A DNA stretch of 64,000 nt from Parus major. Its lineage: Eukaryota > Chordata > Aves > Passeriformes > Paridae. The translations under genes and the position numbers were made by a program. The stretch's first letter is position 1, and every line of letters begins with the position of its first letter. Under the pieces are notes generated by a model, which made no database searches, was not told the origin of the DNA, and was given only the letters and a program-made list of their open reading frames with translations. The stretch covers positions 129,169,613-129,233,612 of the forward strand of contig NC_031769.1 in NCBI RefSeq assembly GCF_001522545.3, written 5' to 3'. Below are positions 1 to 12,215 of the stretch, piece by piece.

Positions 1-2528
1 TGAAAAAAAAAAACTTCTCTAAATAAGTTAATAGAGGAAAATGTATTTAATTTTCTTCTGTTGATGTGTAACTCACAAAACTTAGAGGCTTTTCCAAAAG
101 GAAAGAAGGCAAAGAGGAAGTACTCTAGCCATGGCCCACATACATTCACTGTGTTTTTCTTTGTTTCTCCAGCTGAAATAGTCTACAGCAGGGAAAATAA
201 AAATTTTAAATTTTAAAAAAACAAAACTAGAAGGAATCCTAGGAATGCTGACTGCCACATGATATTCATTTTTCTTGGGGATAAAGGTACTGAACAGATT
301 ACTGAGAGGATTTATTTTTTCCATATTAGGGAATTCTCTGCATTTCAGATGAGAGCAGAGAAATGCTTCCAGGGTTTCCAGCAGCACAGATCTTGTGTTG
401 CATGGCAGTATTTTATAATCCAATTTATAGAAAACATTTTGATGTAGAGAGGGCTAGCTGGAAGTTACAGGGCTAACGTTTATAGGAGCTGCAGGAGATT
501 CTTAGTAATAATACATTTGAATTGTTTCTTTTTCTGCTAACATAAATTAAAACTCTATGTAACCTTCTAATTTTCATGGCTCATTTTTTTCTGTCTGTAG
601 GTTTTAAAAGCTCTGTCCATCTGGCACTGAGCAAGGTGAAGGTATGAAAAGTGTCTAAAGGGATGAAAAATAAAAATGTGGAAAGATTGAATGTCTGGTC
701 TCTGAGCATACATTGCTTTTTAAATCACTGCTTAGAATAGCTTAAGATTTACTCACTATTATTTTGATTGGGTATCTATTTCACCTTGAGCTTCATTTTA
801 GGAAAAGGAGTGCTTGGAAGACAAGGTGTGAGAGAGATCTAGAGAAAGTAATCAGGGAAATATATTTGCAATATTATCTTCTCATAATGCAAGAACTGCC
901 ACTTGAAATGACCAGCAGCAGGCTTAAACCCAGGCAAGATGTATTTTAGAGGGGATGTAAATGGGCTGCAGCCCTCATTACCATTGGATAGTCTGGAGAC
1001 TGAGTGTAAACAGATTGAAAAGGGGTTTGAACAGGTTGACAGAGGAATTCCACTGACAGACTGGCACTCAGCCCCGTGGGCTGGGGCCTTCTGCCCTTTC
1101 CCCTGCCCCTTGGCAGCTGTCAGAGGCAGGGTCTTGCCCTGGCGGGGGCCTGTTGTCCAAGACCCATAGCTGAGTTTATGTCCTGTTGTTTGAGTTGCAT
1201 TATAAATTTCCATACCACTGTGGATTTGGAGGGACTGGTTGGAACTTGGATGGTTTGACAGTTCCTGGGACAAATGAGATTTTATCTGTCTCATAGTCAA
1301 AGTTGCCTTCTGTCTGTCTCAACAGTCCAGATTCTCAGTTCTTGCTCTTCTTCTGGCTTAGCCATCCTTCCCTGGGTCTGTAGGCACACTCTGACTAGGT
1401 AACACTTGCTGGGGAGGTATTTTATTTGAGTGTCTCAAAAGAGTTATAAACTTACTTTAAGGGCAGCAGTATTCAGGCAGATGTTTTAAGAGCAGAGTAT
1501 ACGGTATTTTTTTCCTGTTCATCTATGAACATCTATGTGTGTATGAGCATATATATATATGTGTTCATCTGTGAACAGTGCCATATGGTTCTGCTTTCTG
1601 GCTTTGACACTGCAATCATAATTTTCTCGGGAAATACAGTTTTTCCAGTTTTGTAATTATTATATAAACATATTTCATGCTTGAATTACTGGGAGTTTCA
1701 CCCTGAGATTCTTTAGGAAAAGGTTAAGTACAAGATCGTGTCAAACTGAATTTCATTAGAATGTTAGTAAGTAAGTCTGATAGGTAGGTATAGCTCATTT
1801 TGAGTCTTCAGCTTTTATCCTTAAATACCTGTCAAAGCAAGTTTGTCAGTTCTTTATTCATGATTTTTTTTCTGCCAAGACCCATTACATTTCTAGCCAA
1901 TAAGTTGGTGAAAGATGAAAGAAGAGGAAGTTTTAATTTGTTTAGGCTTCCTGTTGTTGAATTTTTTATTAAACAAATTATAGTATGAATGGTAGTTCAA
2001 TACTGAAAAAGACAAAGTGTTTTTCCTTTTAAGTAGAGGGCACTACTCATCCTCTGGGCTGTCAGGGCTTTTATTCAATCTACCTGAAGGTACCACCAGA
2101 ATTTCTCACATGCAGCCCAGGACCACAGCTCCCTCACACTCCCCACATCGATCCTGTGCTTGGTTTGGGACAGGAAAAGGTGCTTCCTTGCAGTGTCCCA
2201 TGACCAGCAAACCATGTGCACACTGCAGATTCTTAAGGGAAAATGTAATAGAACATTGACCTGCAAGCAAGTCTGCTGTCTTTGTATGAAAATGTATTAC
2301 ATGCATCAAATGAAAAGTCTTAAGAGCAGCATTATCCTCCGATGGACATGTGTGGGTATGTGCAGCAGACCAGAGTATTATCTGTAGCCAGGAGGGAGCT
2401 CTTTGACAGGTAGTGCTTGTGTGGTTCACTGTGGGTTTAGTTGTCATCCAGCTCATGTGCCCAGTCACCAATTATCTGTAATTCTCTTTTTCCTTTCCTT
2501 GTCCTACTGAAACTGAAAGCATCATCAG
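1..2528 (+). other. ERICH5 intron 1 (partial), no other gene seen
   Basis: This stretch would be the intron between the unseen first exon and exon 2529-2933. It includes a short AT dinucleotide run near 1549-1560 and a GC-richer island near 1070-1160. No second gene, RNA gene or recognisable transposon was found. Confidence 0.5.
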
Positions 2529-2933
2529 GTGCAAACACCCTGACTGCAGATGACCATGAAACTGACAAAACACAGCTGGACCCAGCAGAGCGTGTGAGCC
2601 TTGCCTCTGAGGACACCAACCCAGGCCAGCAGCTGCCGGGAGAGGAGGGCTCAGCCGCGATCCTGGACGTGATGGGGAAGACAGAGTCAGTCAGCAAAAG
2701 GGAGGAGCCAGAGGGCACGGAGCCCCTGCCTGCAGGAGAGGAGGAAAGCTCTGAGCTGCCCTCTGTGTGGCGAGAGGAGAGCAAGGGGCCTTCGCCGCCA
2801 GCACCAGGAGAAGACGCTGGGGCACCATCACCAGGACCAGCAGAGGACAGTGGGCTGGTAGAGGGCAGTGACAGCTCTGTAGTGGAAATTGTCAAGAAAG
2901 TACGTACTACTGAAGAGGACCACCTCATTGAGG
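2529..2933 (+). CDS. ERICH5: ERICH5 internal exon (main Glu/Pro-rich exon)
   Basis: A pyrimidine-rich stretch (CTTTTTCCTTTCCTTGTCCT) precedes an AG at 2527-2528, and the donor GT is at 2934-2935 (GAGG|GTAATA). The frame stays open throughout. The first codon is split after one base, giving Gly; the last codon is also split after one base. Patches such as PAGEEESSE and [15 protein letters not shown] are low-complexity and acidic. The reading frame runs on to a stop at 3122-3124, but past the donor the glutamate bias disappears, so the donor is preferred. An alternative acceptor AG lies 9 bases upstream (2518-2519) in the same phase. Confidence 0.8.
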
Positions 2934-5039
2934 GTAATATTTGTGCTTTCATAAATTCAGGAGACCAAAATTTGCCTCCAGGGACTTCTGCATGGGTCCC
3001 TTTGGCTTTACTAAGAGTCTCAAATGAGCCTGTGGAGTCAGAATTTGATCCAGCAAGTCTGTACCATGTGAGGCATAGGAGAATGTGGCTGCGGAAGCCT
3101 TGGATATACAAGTCCAAGCTATAATAAATTTAATCAGCATTTCCACCTCTGCTATTTCATTTCATATGCTTTTTGTTCTTAGCAGGTAAAATGCCCCACC
3201 ATACCCCTCATTTAAAACATTGTGTCCCTGGGTAGCTCAGACACATTCCTTGATATTTGCCCAGCCCAAAGGCTCGATTGCTTAGTCACATGTATTAATT
3301 ATAAAGCAACCGTCCTTGCACACATAAAGCTGGAGGGTGCATGCTTGGATATGGAAGTAAAAGCATCTCTTTGATGCACACTTGGCATGTCCAAGAAGCT
3401 TGGCTACAAGACAGGCAGAATAGAAGTAGTAGTGGAGAGAGACAGTAGGGCTGTCTTTGCACAGATGCTTGGAGATGACTGGGTGGGGAGAGAGACTGTG
3501 AGGAAGCGGTGGTGTCTGAGGTGATGGGTATTTCCATGTGCTGTGGAGGGACCTTCAGCAGGAGGTATACTCCTTCCTGGAAATTGCAGGCTATATTCTT
3601 CTTTGGGTTAGTGCCCAGAGGACATGGACTGCTCATACAGAAGAACACTTCACAGGAGGAATCAAATTTCTCCTAAATGGTACAAAGTAGCTCAGTAAGG
3701 AATCAGATTCATCTTGGGGTAGCTCTTCTTCAGGGGATAAGCAGGTAAAGCACATGAAAAGTATTTCTCTGCAGGGAGACATCTTCACTCCAATTTTGCC
3801 TAGAAGAAGTGCAAGGGGTGGAAGGACTGATCTTTGTGATGTCCAGAGTCAGTTACACACACTCCCACTAATCCTGTGGCTTTGTGCTGCATGTCTCTGA
3901 GCTGGCCATATGAATCTCATTTCTGTGCATCCCAGTAGCTGAGCATGGTTGTAGGATTGGTTTGTCCTCTCCTGTGTCTCTCCACGAGAGAATTTTGTCC
4001 TCTACATAAAGTGGGCATCTACCCTTTGGAATAAAGCCTTGTTTTATGTAAGCAGTAAATGACAGGTTGCTCACCTGTTAAACACACATCCTGCCCAGCT
4101 GCAAACTCCAATTTCATTATTCACCATTTCTAAGCCTCAGGGCAATGCCAGAGGCAGAGCAGTATGCCCATGACCTTGCACTGTCATCTCTTGTTAGTGG
4201 AAACGTGTTTACAGTTGTCTGGCTGGCTGAAGATGAGTTGTGGGGCTTTTAGCACCAAGCGATGCATGCAGGGAGACTGAATGAAGCTTTTGGGGAAAAG
4301 AGTTATGCTCCTATTACTTCCAAGGTAGAAGTAATACCTTAATTTGTATGCATTCTCTTTCCAGAGGCATCTGATGAAGAAGGGATTTTCTATTTTTATA
4401 CTATGGTACATATGATATTTAGCATTTGTTTTACTTTCCTTTATGCTTCTGTATCTATGGGAGGAAATGAGATAGGCAGCAGGTTCCCTGGGAAAGCAGG
4501 GTTTCAGCCAGACTTGCATGTTCCATGTTTTCTGTTCCTGTTTTTTCCAATTTCAAATAAAACTGCATACGTATGAAATAAAATTCAGGAAAAATAATTT
4601 GAGCAGAAATAGTACTCATGATTTACTTTGGACACAGCATCAAGGGGAGTTTGTGAAAGCATTAGTAGAACTTCATGAGCATGAGGCAACCATATAGCTG
4701 GATGATGAAAAGTGTTTGGGATCATCCTATTTGTTCTATATGGGTTCATTCAAAGGGTACCTTGGTAAGGGGCATTGAAGAGCTGTCAAAGCAAAATCAA
4801 GTTTACAGAAAGGAGCTGGGGCACTTGGTGCTTTGTCTTGGTGGATCCTAATTTGATCTCCATGGTTACCATTCCCAGGTGAGACGGGAGAACAGGTGGA
4901 AACTGAGCTGCTCAGTGAGACAGTAAGTGAAGGGCCTGAAACAAAAGAAGAAGAAACAGGAGAAGCTGTGGATAGTGCAGCAGCGTCAGAGATAGGTACG
5001 TTGACAGAGGAGGGAAGGACTACATGGGTTATTGTTTAA
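2529..5039 (+). CDS. ERICH5: ERICH5 (glutamate-rich protein 5), 3' part; first exon outside the window
   Basis: Two coding exons are visible, 2529-2933 and 4879-5039, joined in phase 1 by a GT-AG intron. The product is low-complexity, rich in Glu, Pro, Ser and Gly, with no membrane segment or enzyme motif. The C-terminal exon carries the run [16 protein letters not shown], very close to the end of mammalian ERICH5 as I remember it (recalled, not searched). The first readable residues (SG then ANTL) would follow a short first exon coding the MGCSSS-type myristoylation start, which I do not find in the window. The position immediately before RIDA and POP1 matches human gene order and supports the call. 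No biochemical function is established for the family. The visible coding part is about 188 residues, and this copy looks shorter than human (about 374 aa). The stop TAA at 5037-5039 is followed by AATAAA at 5286-5291. An alternative end uses a donor at 4996 and exons near 8 kb. Confidence 0.8.
4879..5039 (+). CDS. ERICH5: ERICH5 C-terminal exon with stop codon
   Basis: The acceptor AG is at 4877-4878 (ATTCCCAG|GT). The first two bases complete the Gly codon left open by the previous exon. The peptide [18 protein letters not shown] continues into a KEEETGE run, then DSAAASEI and a short non-conserved tail ending at TAA 5037-5039. A good donor (ATAG|GTACGT at 4995|4996) lies before the stop, so the tail after SEI may be spliced out in some transcripts. 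Confidence 0.75.
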
Positions 5040-5285
5040 GAGACAGCAAAGACTGTGCTGTCCTTAATGAGCATATCTTGTTATTCCCCTGTTGGCACAC
5101 AGCTGCTTTCTGCATTTTTACACAAAAGAATCAAAAATACTTTACATTAAAAGATATTTTTGGAAGCAGTCAATTGGAAGTCATGCTTTTTACATGGGTC
5201 ATCTTTATATAATACACAGACCTTACCAGTGATAACTTTTCCCTCTTTGGGAAGAATGATAAGACTGTAACATGCAGTCTTGGAA

Positions 5286-5291
5286 AATAAA
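5286..5291 (+). promoter_or_regulatory. Poly(A) signal AATAAA for ERICH5
   Basis: A canonical hexamer lies about 250 bases after the TAA at 5037. A TG/T-rich stretch follows from about 5325 (ATTATTTGTGGGTTTGTTTTTGT). This supports exon 4879-5039 being a terminal exon. Confidence 0.5.
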
Positions 5292-5730
5292 AACCTTTGT
5301 TAAAATCATGACTCTGCTTATTATTATTTGTGGGTTTGTTTTTGTAAGCTAAGCCTTAATGCTTCTTTGTGATTTCCATTGTGTCATTCCATTCCAGCCA
5401 TTTTAGATTCCCTTGTTCTCCTTATCAGCTGAAATCAGCAGTGTGATGCTGTGGTGAAAGCACATTGCACAGCACGTTCAGTCACATGGTGGGAAGGAAA
5501 GGCCACAGGCCAGTTAAAGTTCCTCTGGAAAACTGTCACACCAGTGAAGAGAAAAATTCAAGGGGATAAGATTGTCCCTCTGGCAGACTTTGAGATGATG
5601 GTCAAAGTTCTGTCACCATAGTCTTTCTACAAAAAAATTTCCACAAAATTTCTTCTTCCTCTGCATTCACTGAGAACCTCACACTTGAGTCTATCATGTA
5701 AGGTGTGTTCACATGCCCCAGAAAGCAGAA

Positions 5731-5890
5731 TTAGAATCATATTGTCATTTGGGATAGAGAAGACCTCTAAGATCATTGGGTCCAGCTGTTGACTCAGTGC
5801 TGCCACGTCCATCACTAAATCCTGTCCCTAAGTGCTGCATCCACACATTTTTTGAATGCCCCCAGGGATGGTGATTCCACCACCAGAGGT
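5731..5890 (-). mobile_element. CR1 LINE fragment (3' end), old copy
   Basis: Read on the plus strand it shows the reverse complement of the CR1 tail: AATCAT, then AGACCTCTAAGATCATTG, a degraded 'choose-your-locus' section (AAGTGCTGCATCCACAC) and CAGGGATGGTGATTCCACCA. These are hallmark phrases of avian CR1 3' regions. Many substitutions suggest age. Confidence 0.8.
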
Positions 5891-6725
5891 TACCATATGG
5901 TATTGCTGGAATGTGGAAAAGGATGAGCAAGCAATGCAGACAACGCCTCTTTTCCCCAGCAAAAGTTATTGCAATAGCTGGAACCACCTTCTCCTCTCCC
6001 CTCCCTCCTAATCACTGGTGTACTTATAAATGATTGAAATCTCTCTAGCTAGTGAGTATTTCTGTAATTCAGAAGAGAAACAGCTTCAGCAGAAAGGGTG
6101 GTAGCTACCCTACACCAGTGTCTTCAATGACTTCCAAAGGAACCTCTTGCAGCTGGGGTGAGCAGACTTTGGTTCCTTCCCAAGGCTAGTATGTGTCACG
6201 GCCTGAGACAAGCCAGCGTGTTCCGCTGCTGGTTATGCTTCTGCTAGAGGGCTAAGGGAAATGGTTTTCAGCACAAGCACTGCAGTGTGTAAGACAAGTA
6301 GGGTAGTAGTCAAGAAGTTTGGTCAAGGCTTATGTACCTTTATGACCTTGTGATTACCCAAGTAAAATTAAATCAGCAGTGACAAAAAAATATATGCTCA
6401 CCTCCCTTTAATTTTCATGTTTCACAGTTGCTTATCTTTACAGATTGTTACTTTTTATGCTAGCCTAGAGCTATGCCTAAAACAAGCAGTTGTTGGCCAT
6501 TGACAACTGTTCTTTTGCAGGATCTTTAAATTTATGCCAGATAACTTTGCCTATAAAGTCAAAACAAGTTTAATCAATCAACATATTTTTAATATCTTAA
6601 AATTATGTCTTTTTTAAAAGCTCCTATGCACTTGCAAAGCATCACCTCTCTGTGCTGTGAAGCCAGCAAAGCAATTAGCTTGATTCTAGGAAACCTCAAA
6701 GAACACCTTCCTGTTCCTGAAGAGT

Positions 6726-6869
6726 AAGAGAATCAGAAGGGCTTGGGTTAGAATGGACCTTAAAGATCACTTAGTTTCAACCTTCCTGCCATGGGCAGGG
6801 ATGCCACCCATTAGATCAGGTTGGTCAGGGCTCCCGCTGGGAGCAACTTGGCCTTCAACATTTCCAGAA
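6726..6869 (-). mobile_element. CR1 LINE fragment (3' end)
   Basis: It contains GAATCAGAAGGGCTTGGGTT, AATGGACCTTAAAGATCACT and CTGCCATGGGCAGGGATGCC, then ATCAGGTTGGTCAGGGC, in the order found in a reversed CR1 tail. It belongs to a different CR1 subgroup from the copy at 5.7 kb (the 'CCATGGGCAGGG' type). Confidence 0.85.
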
Positions 6870-7746
6870 ATTTCACCCAGTGATGATTACAGCTTTATTG
6901 AAATTCTTCCTGCTTTTGCCTGCTTTGGCAGTATTCTCCCCAACAGTTTTGTAAGGGAGCAGAAAGAGCAGTCCTGCTTCTATGTCTGTAACACATTTCA
7001 CATGGTGGGAGTGCACTGACACAGCTTGGAGAACAGCTGCAGGCAAGAGGAGCAAACAATGCTAAGAATGGAATAGTGACCATTGAAACCTGGGATTCTG
7101 TTGTGTAAGGGAGCAATTCTTCCATCTTGAAAGGATATTGAAGAAATAAAACAAGATTCTGGGCAGGAAAGCAAGACTGCTCAAGGCAATGGAAAAATTC
7201 TTACTTTGAGTGACATCAAAAACATTCACAGCTTTATCTCTAGGAGGGTATGACTGAGAGGATGCAAGCTGGTCCTAGTTAAAGAAAACAACAGGGCTCT
7301 AAAGGTAGCTGATGTCCTCCTAAGAACAAGGGAATGCTCAGTGACATGCTAAGTCTTGAATTTGAAATTAATGAATTAAAGGCAGCTGGCTTTTTTCATG
7401 TTATATTAACAATTTTCATAGTCATGGGGAATCACTGCAGTTGCATGTCTTTCATTGGTCACCTTCCTTCCCATGCAAATTTCCCACCTTTCCTGTGTTC
7501 CCTACCCACCCTCATGGAACACCACAGTTCAATGTAAGGAAGTCCCACGTTCTCATGTTCCCTACCCTTGCAGAGTTTTCTAGCTGGGAAAGAAATAATT
7601 GGAGCTGTAATGGCCAGTCACTGTGATTTCAGACAGTCATCCCCTTAGGCACTATCTTTTAGCTATCAGGTGAGCCCCAGAGCTTCTCAGCTGCTGGTGG
7701 CCAACAGTAGCTTCAGGGCCTGGACAGTTCCTCAGCCATACTTTGT

Positions 7747-7866
7747 CATGGAATAGCTGAGGTAGAAAATACCTCTGGAGCTTGTCCTGTGGGGTTGTGA
7801 ATCCCCAGGGGTAGAGACTCCATCAGCTGTGGGCAGCCTATTCCCATAATTTAAAGTGTCCTTACA
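7747..7866 (-). mobile_element. Degraded CR1 LINE fragment
   Basis: ATGGAATAGCTGAGGTAGAA, ACCTCTGGAG, then CCCCAGGGGTAGAGACTCCA and GGGCAGCCTATTCCCA match the order of phrases in a reversed CR1 tail but are strongly diverged. An A-rich stretch follows. Confidence 0.6.
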
Positions 7867-7951
7867 GAAAAAAAAAAAATAAAAAAATCTTGTATTTAAA
7901 GGTAATATGCAGCACTTCAATTTATACTCCTTGTCTCTTGTCCTTATTTAG

Positions 7952-8035
7952 GATTTACTGTCCATGAAATGCCTGCCTCTGTCAAATCTGACTGGAATGA
8001 TGTAGTGATTTCAAAAGTTGTTAAAAGGCAGCAGG
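7952..8035 (+). CDS. Candidate alternative ERICH5 exon (84 nt, symmetric phase 1)
   Basis: A strong pyrimidine tract (CTCCTTGTCTCTTGTCCTTATTTAG in two parts) leads to an AG at 7950-7951, and a donor (CAGG|GTGAGG) lies at 8035|8036. If the donor at 4995|4996 is used, the phase fits exactly and the exon reads Gly then FTVHEMPASVKSDWNDVVIS and KVVKRQQ without a stop. It has no low-complexity bias. I do not recognise the peptide and cannot show that it is transcribed; the match of phase and splice signals could be chance. Confidence 0.25.
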
Positions 8036-8302
8036 GTGAGGAGGAGCTCGAGATTGTAGCAGTGACACACAGATGTGATGTCAATGTCTGTAACAGGAAA
8101 ACTGTGTATGAATGGGATGGGGGAAGAGGAAACAGAGCCAGTGGTTGCTTTTAGATCCACACAGACCATTCTTACAGATGTGGGAGAAGAGTTATCCTGT
8201 GATACTTCCAGGGAACTTTCACTTTGAGTTCCTGTCAGATTTAGTGAATATCAAGTTTTACCTTCAATTAATGGCTAAATTATTTTTTTCCATGTGTTTC
8301 AG

Positions 8303-8325
8303 AGACAGCTAATAACAAGGAATAG
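8303..8325 (+). CDS. Candidate alternative ERICH5 terminal exon
   Basis: The acceptor CATGTGTTTCAG ends at 8302. Joined in phase 1 to the candidate exon 7952-8035 it gives a Glu codon, then TANNKE and a TAG stop at 8323-8325. No canonical AATAAA was seen in the next few hundred bases, which weakens the case. Confidence 0.2.
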
Positions 8326-9390
8326 AAGTTATGTCTCAATGAACGTCCTCTTCTTGGGCCTGCTCTTCTGTTCACATGAATATTTTTAAATTTTATTGGG
8401 TTGGGAAAATAGAAAGGCTTTTATGGATTGAAACACAAGCTACAGACACATGAATAGGAGGCACCAGAGAAAGTTTTATATAATACAGATTTTTTGAAGT
8501 CAAGCTGCCAAGACTTCAAGTGTTTGAAACACCCAAACTTTCATCTCCCTGCCACAAAGTGCCTTCTACACACCATGATAATTTTTCAACAGCAGTATGA
8601 TCATTCCTTTTTCAATTATGAGTTTTTCCCAGGTTCAGATAACTGCCTTCAACCATTGAAACCTTCAACCAACATTATATAGCATAAAGAATAGAGTGTA
8701 GCTTTTTTCTCTTTAAATGATTGTATGTTGGCAGTTCCTCTGTGTGCCTGGACTACCAACGAAGGCAGCTGCTGAAGTGCACAGCACCTAGAGGACTGGG
8801 AAAGTGCCCTTTTACCAAGCTCTAACTAAATGCAGAGCTGAGTTTTCCAGAAAATAGAATACAACAGAGTGCAGTGTCCAGGACCAAGCTGTGTGCTGAT
8901 CACTCCCTATTTCTAAACTCAAATATATTGAAGGGATTGTATTACAATATATGTGATAGCTTCTGCAGAAGCAGTGAGAAGAGGGCATTTTTAACTGAGT
9001 GGGAAGTTTTAGTTGTATAAATCCTAAAACTTCACAGCTGTTAACATTCATGGTCAATAATAACCTGTCTTTAGCTGTGTAACTTTCCTCATATGCCTTT
9101 GTGGCTTCTAAAATGGATTTTTAAAAGAGAAAATACAAACCTGTCTAAGAGACAAATATAAGCCTGTTCCCAAAGAAAAGGATATCTATTATATTCCCCT
9201 GGAATGCTGTCCTCCTGGAGAAATATGCTATCAGGGACTGCCTGGGTTATTTTCCAAAATGCTAAATATTCGTTTTGGAGATGAAGCTGAATGGCAATAC
9301 TTTCAAACAAATTTCCTGTGAAAACAGGCCCTGGATATGATTTGTGGTTTGGGTAGAGTAGAATTTTTTTCTGTTGGTGAATATTGCAGG

Positions 9391-9615
9391 ATCACAGAAT
9401 CAATTAGGTTGGAAAACACCTCGAAGTTACTTTAGTCCAAATGTTGACTGAAGACCACCTTGTCAACTAGACCATGGCAGTAAGTGCCACATCCAGTCAT
9501 TTCCCATCCAGGGATGGTGACTCCACCAGCTCCCTGTGCATTCCAATGTTTAACAACCTTTTCAGTGAAGAAACTCCTCCTGAACCTCCCCTTTGAGGAG
9601 CTTTGAGGCTATGTT
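9391..9615 (-). mobile_element. CR1 LINE fragment (3' end)
   Basis: ATCACAGAATCAATTAGGTT begins a reversed CR1 tail. It continues with CACCTTGTCAACTAGACCAT, AAGTGCCACATCCAGTC, CAGGGATGGTGACTCCACCA and GTGAAGAAACTCCTCCTGAA. Clear and fairly long. Confidence 0.9.
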
Positions 9616-12182
9616 CAGTGCAAAGGGACTCTGTATAATACATTGCTGGGGACTGTGTTTAACAAGGTTCTTCTCTGGCATAAGGATGTAGGACATGGAG
9701 AAAAGGTCAGTTACCTAAAAATGGCAAGCACAATATTGCTCTTTTATTAACTTTATTGTACAAAAGGACTTAACAAAAAACCTGTCACCAGTAAATTATA
9801 CAAATCCCCTCAAAGAGATGATTTCATGCTGCATGTACATGCCTGACTCCAGCTGAGTACAGCTTGTTTGTATTAAATAATCTAATTGATATCCTTGGCT
9901 TATTAACCTTTTGTATAAGCAGATAGTTCTTGGCTGTATCACTAAATTTAAAGTTTTCTGATTCACAGCATTCTTATGAACTTGTCAACTTCATTTAATG
10001 TCAACTTCCTGTAGGCAATACCATAAACTTTTAGAACCCAAACACTTACTTTTTTTTAGGGATTTTTTCTAGGTGGGTGCCATTTTTAATTTATTTTTTT
10101 TTTAGTTTTTCTAGCCTTCTGTAATGGAGAAGCTAAAACAAGCTCCTAGCTCTATTAAAAAGTCTATTGACATTAAAGTGAGCATCAAAAATTCAGACAG
10201 AAGTAGTCAAAGTTTTTATCCACATATTCAAACCATTCCATGAAAAGAAGCCATGAAAAACAGCACTGTGTACTTTCAAGAGCTGAGGAGTGGGGGAACA
10301 GGTACTGAGCAGAATGAGAGCACCCCAAAGTGACATAGGACCAGGCTGAGTGTACAGCCATGTTCCAGGATGCCCCAAGCACTTCCATCTTCAGCTGCAT
10401 CTCATGGCTGATTTCCTCCTGTCAGCTGGGAATTCAGCCACCAGCACATGTGCCAGCACAGCCCACTCCAAAACACAGGAGATTAAAGTGGCAGAGACAA
10501 GCTAACTACTGGCAAGAACGTGAATTGCAGTCTGGCAAGCATTGAAGTATTTTTAAGCAAAAACCAACAAGAGGTTTGTGACAGAGATCTAATATTCATA
10601 GAAACAGAGGAGAATGCACTTAAATGTGAAATAAGTGTAAATAAAATGTGAAGATTTTGACAAGGGAGTCAAAATGACCTGCTCACCTCAGAGTCATTCT
10701 TTCTAGCACTGTTGTAACAAGGAAGACAGGTGACTATGTATGTTCTTCCTCACTGTTCAGCTTCTTCGGGCCATTAAGCAATGCAGATGAAAACAAGAGG
10801 AATATAAACCAGTCAGTGACTCAACAGTAGCAGTCTTTCTCAATTATCTTCATCCTTACATATTCTGTATTCACAATAGTGAATTTTCTTCTTCCTTTCC
10901 TAAAGAGAAAATATGCTTGATACTATGTTAAACATGAAAAGTTAAATCACCTAAATGATCAAAGTTTGCCTGCTAGAAATATACTGAGCACTCCTGCCCT
11001 GAGAAGTAAGGTGTCCCTTACCATGCAAATTTCATTGATATCTAGTATTCATGGTCTGGGAGCTACCAAATCATGTACTATATATAGATCAAGGGCCAGT
11101 GCCTGCAGCTATTTGACTCTGCAAACCTGGGCCTACACAGAGGTTGCAAGGAGTAGAAATTGGTCTGTCAAAGAGCTTCCTCATGTTAAAGGCTGGGAAG
11201 AGGATATGCTCCAATATTTGTGTTTACAGGATACTCCTCCGTATCTTAAGCAACATAATCTTTGTTTCATTTTTAATACAGTCAAACATTTTTGATCATT
11301 CTTTCATATTTCATCGAAAGCTAAACAATCCCCAGCCCGCAACTTCATCCAAGGTAGAAGTAACCATTCCTCACTGCAGGGAGTACTGGGCAGTACACTT
11401 GAAAGAACAAAATTTCCAAGCTAACAAGAAAGTTCTGGTAGAATTTTTTTCTGATTACCAATAAACACAGCCCTAGAAGAGGTTAAATTTGCACTGTCAG
11501 CTCTATGCAGACACATACACATGCTGTAGGATCTCAGAAGACCTCTGCCTATCTGGCTGGCTAGGGTTTCACTCAATGAGGAACTGCTTTTAGGTAAACA
11601 CTGCAGCAAGAGCAAGTCCTGGTAGAAGACTGGGGCCGTTTATGTGGTTTAAGAGAACAGAGTTTTATTAAAACTAGGTACTGAAATTTATTTTTTGCAT
11701 TGTTTAATCTGTAGAGAATATAATCATTTAAAGAAGAAAGGGTCTTACTAAAAGAAATGCCTGGTAGAACATACACATTTCAGTACTTCATACATTGCTT
11801 TACTTTTACAGAAAGAGACCTGTTTTGCTGTGGTTTTTTAGTTACATGTATTAGAAACAAATTTTAAATGCTGAAATCAGGATGCCACAAGCAGAATTTC
11901 AACTTTGTATTTTGCATGCAGCTCAGTCTAGCAAAGGAAAAAAAAAAAGCTGTTTTTAACATGCTTCTGTTTAAAACTGGATTTATTAAATGTCTATGTA
12001 CTAATTAGTTTGCAAATTAAGACCTAAGAGACAGAATTTTCATATTAGAGAATCACATGTGTTGGCCTTTTTGTTTTAAAGAATAGAATCAAATAATATA
12101 ACTCTGCTTAATAAAATAAAAGTCTTATGTTTCTCTGTGGAACGCTGATTTTTTTATTTTGAAAACTACTATGCTAGAGCTG

Positions 12183-12215
12183 TTTATTACATTTATTACA
12201 TTTATTACATTTATT
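12183..12215. repeat. 9-bp tandem repeat (TTTATTACA), about 3.7 copies
   Basis: TTTATTACA is repeated three times exactly, then TTTATTCTA. On the minus strand each unit contains AATAAA, so the array offers four AATAAA hexamers in the RIDA direction, about 2.2 kb beyond the RIDA stop. Confidence 0.9.

Noticed and set aside
961..1020. ATGGGCTGCAGC start (Met-Gly-Cys-Ser), resembling the first residues of ERICH5 exon 1
   Set aside because: The following residues (PHYHWIVW) do not fit the ERICH5 N-terminus and no phase-1 donor follows at a suitable place. Chance match.
2437..3117. 226-codon open frame on the minus strand across the ERICH5 exon
   Set aside because: It is the antisense shadow of a GC-rich, low-complexity exon; it has no own splice signals or motif.
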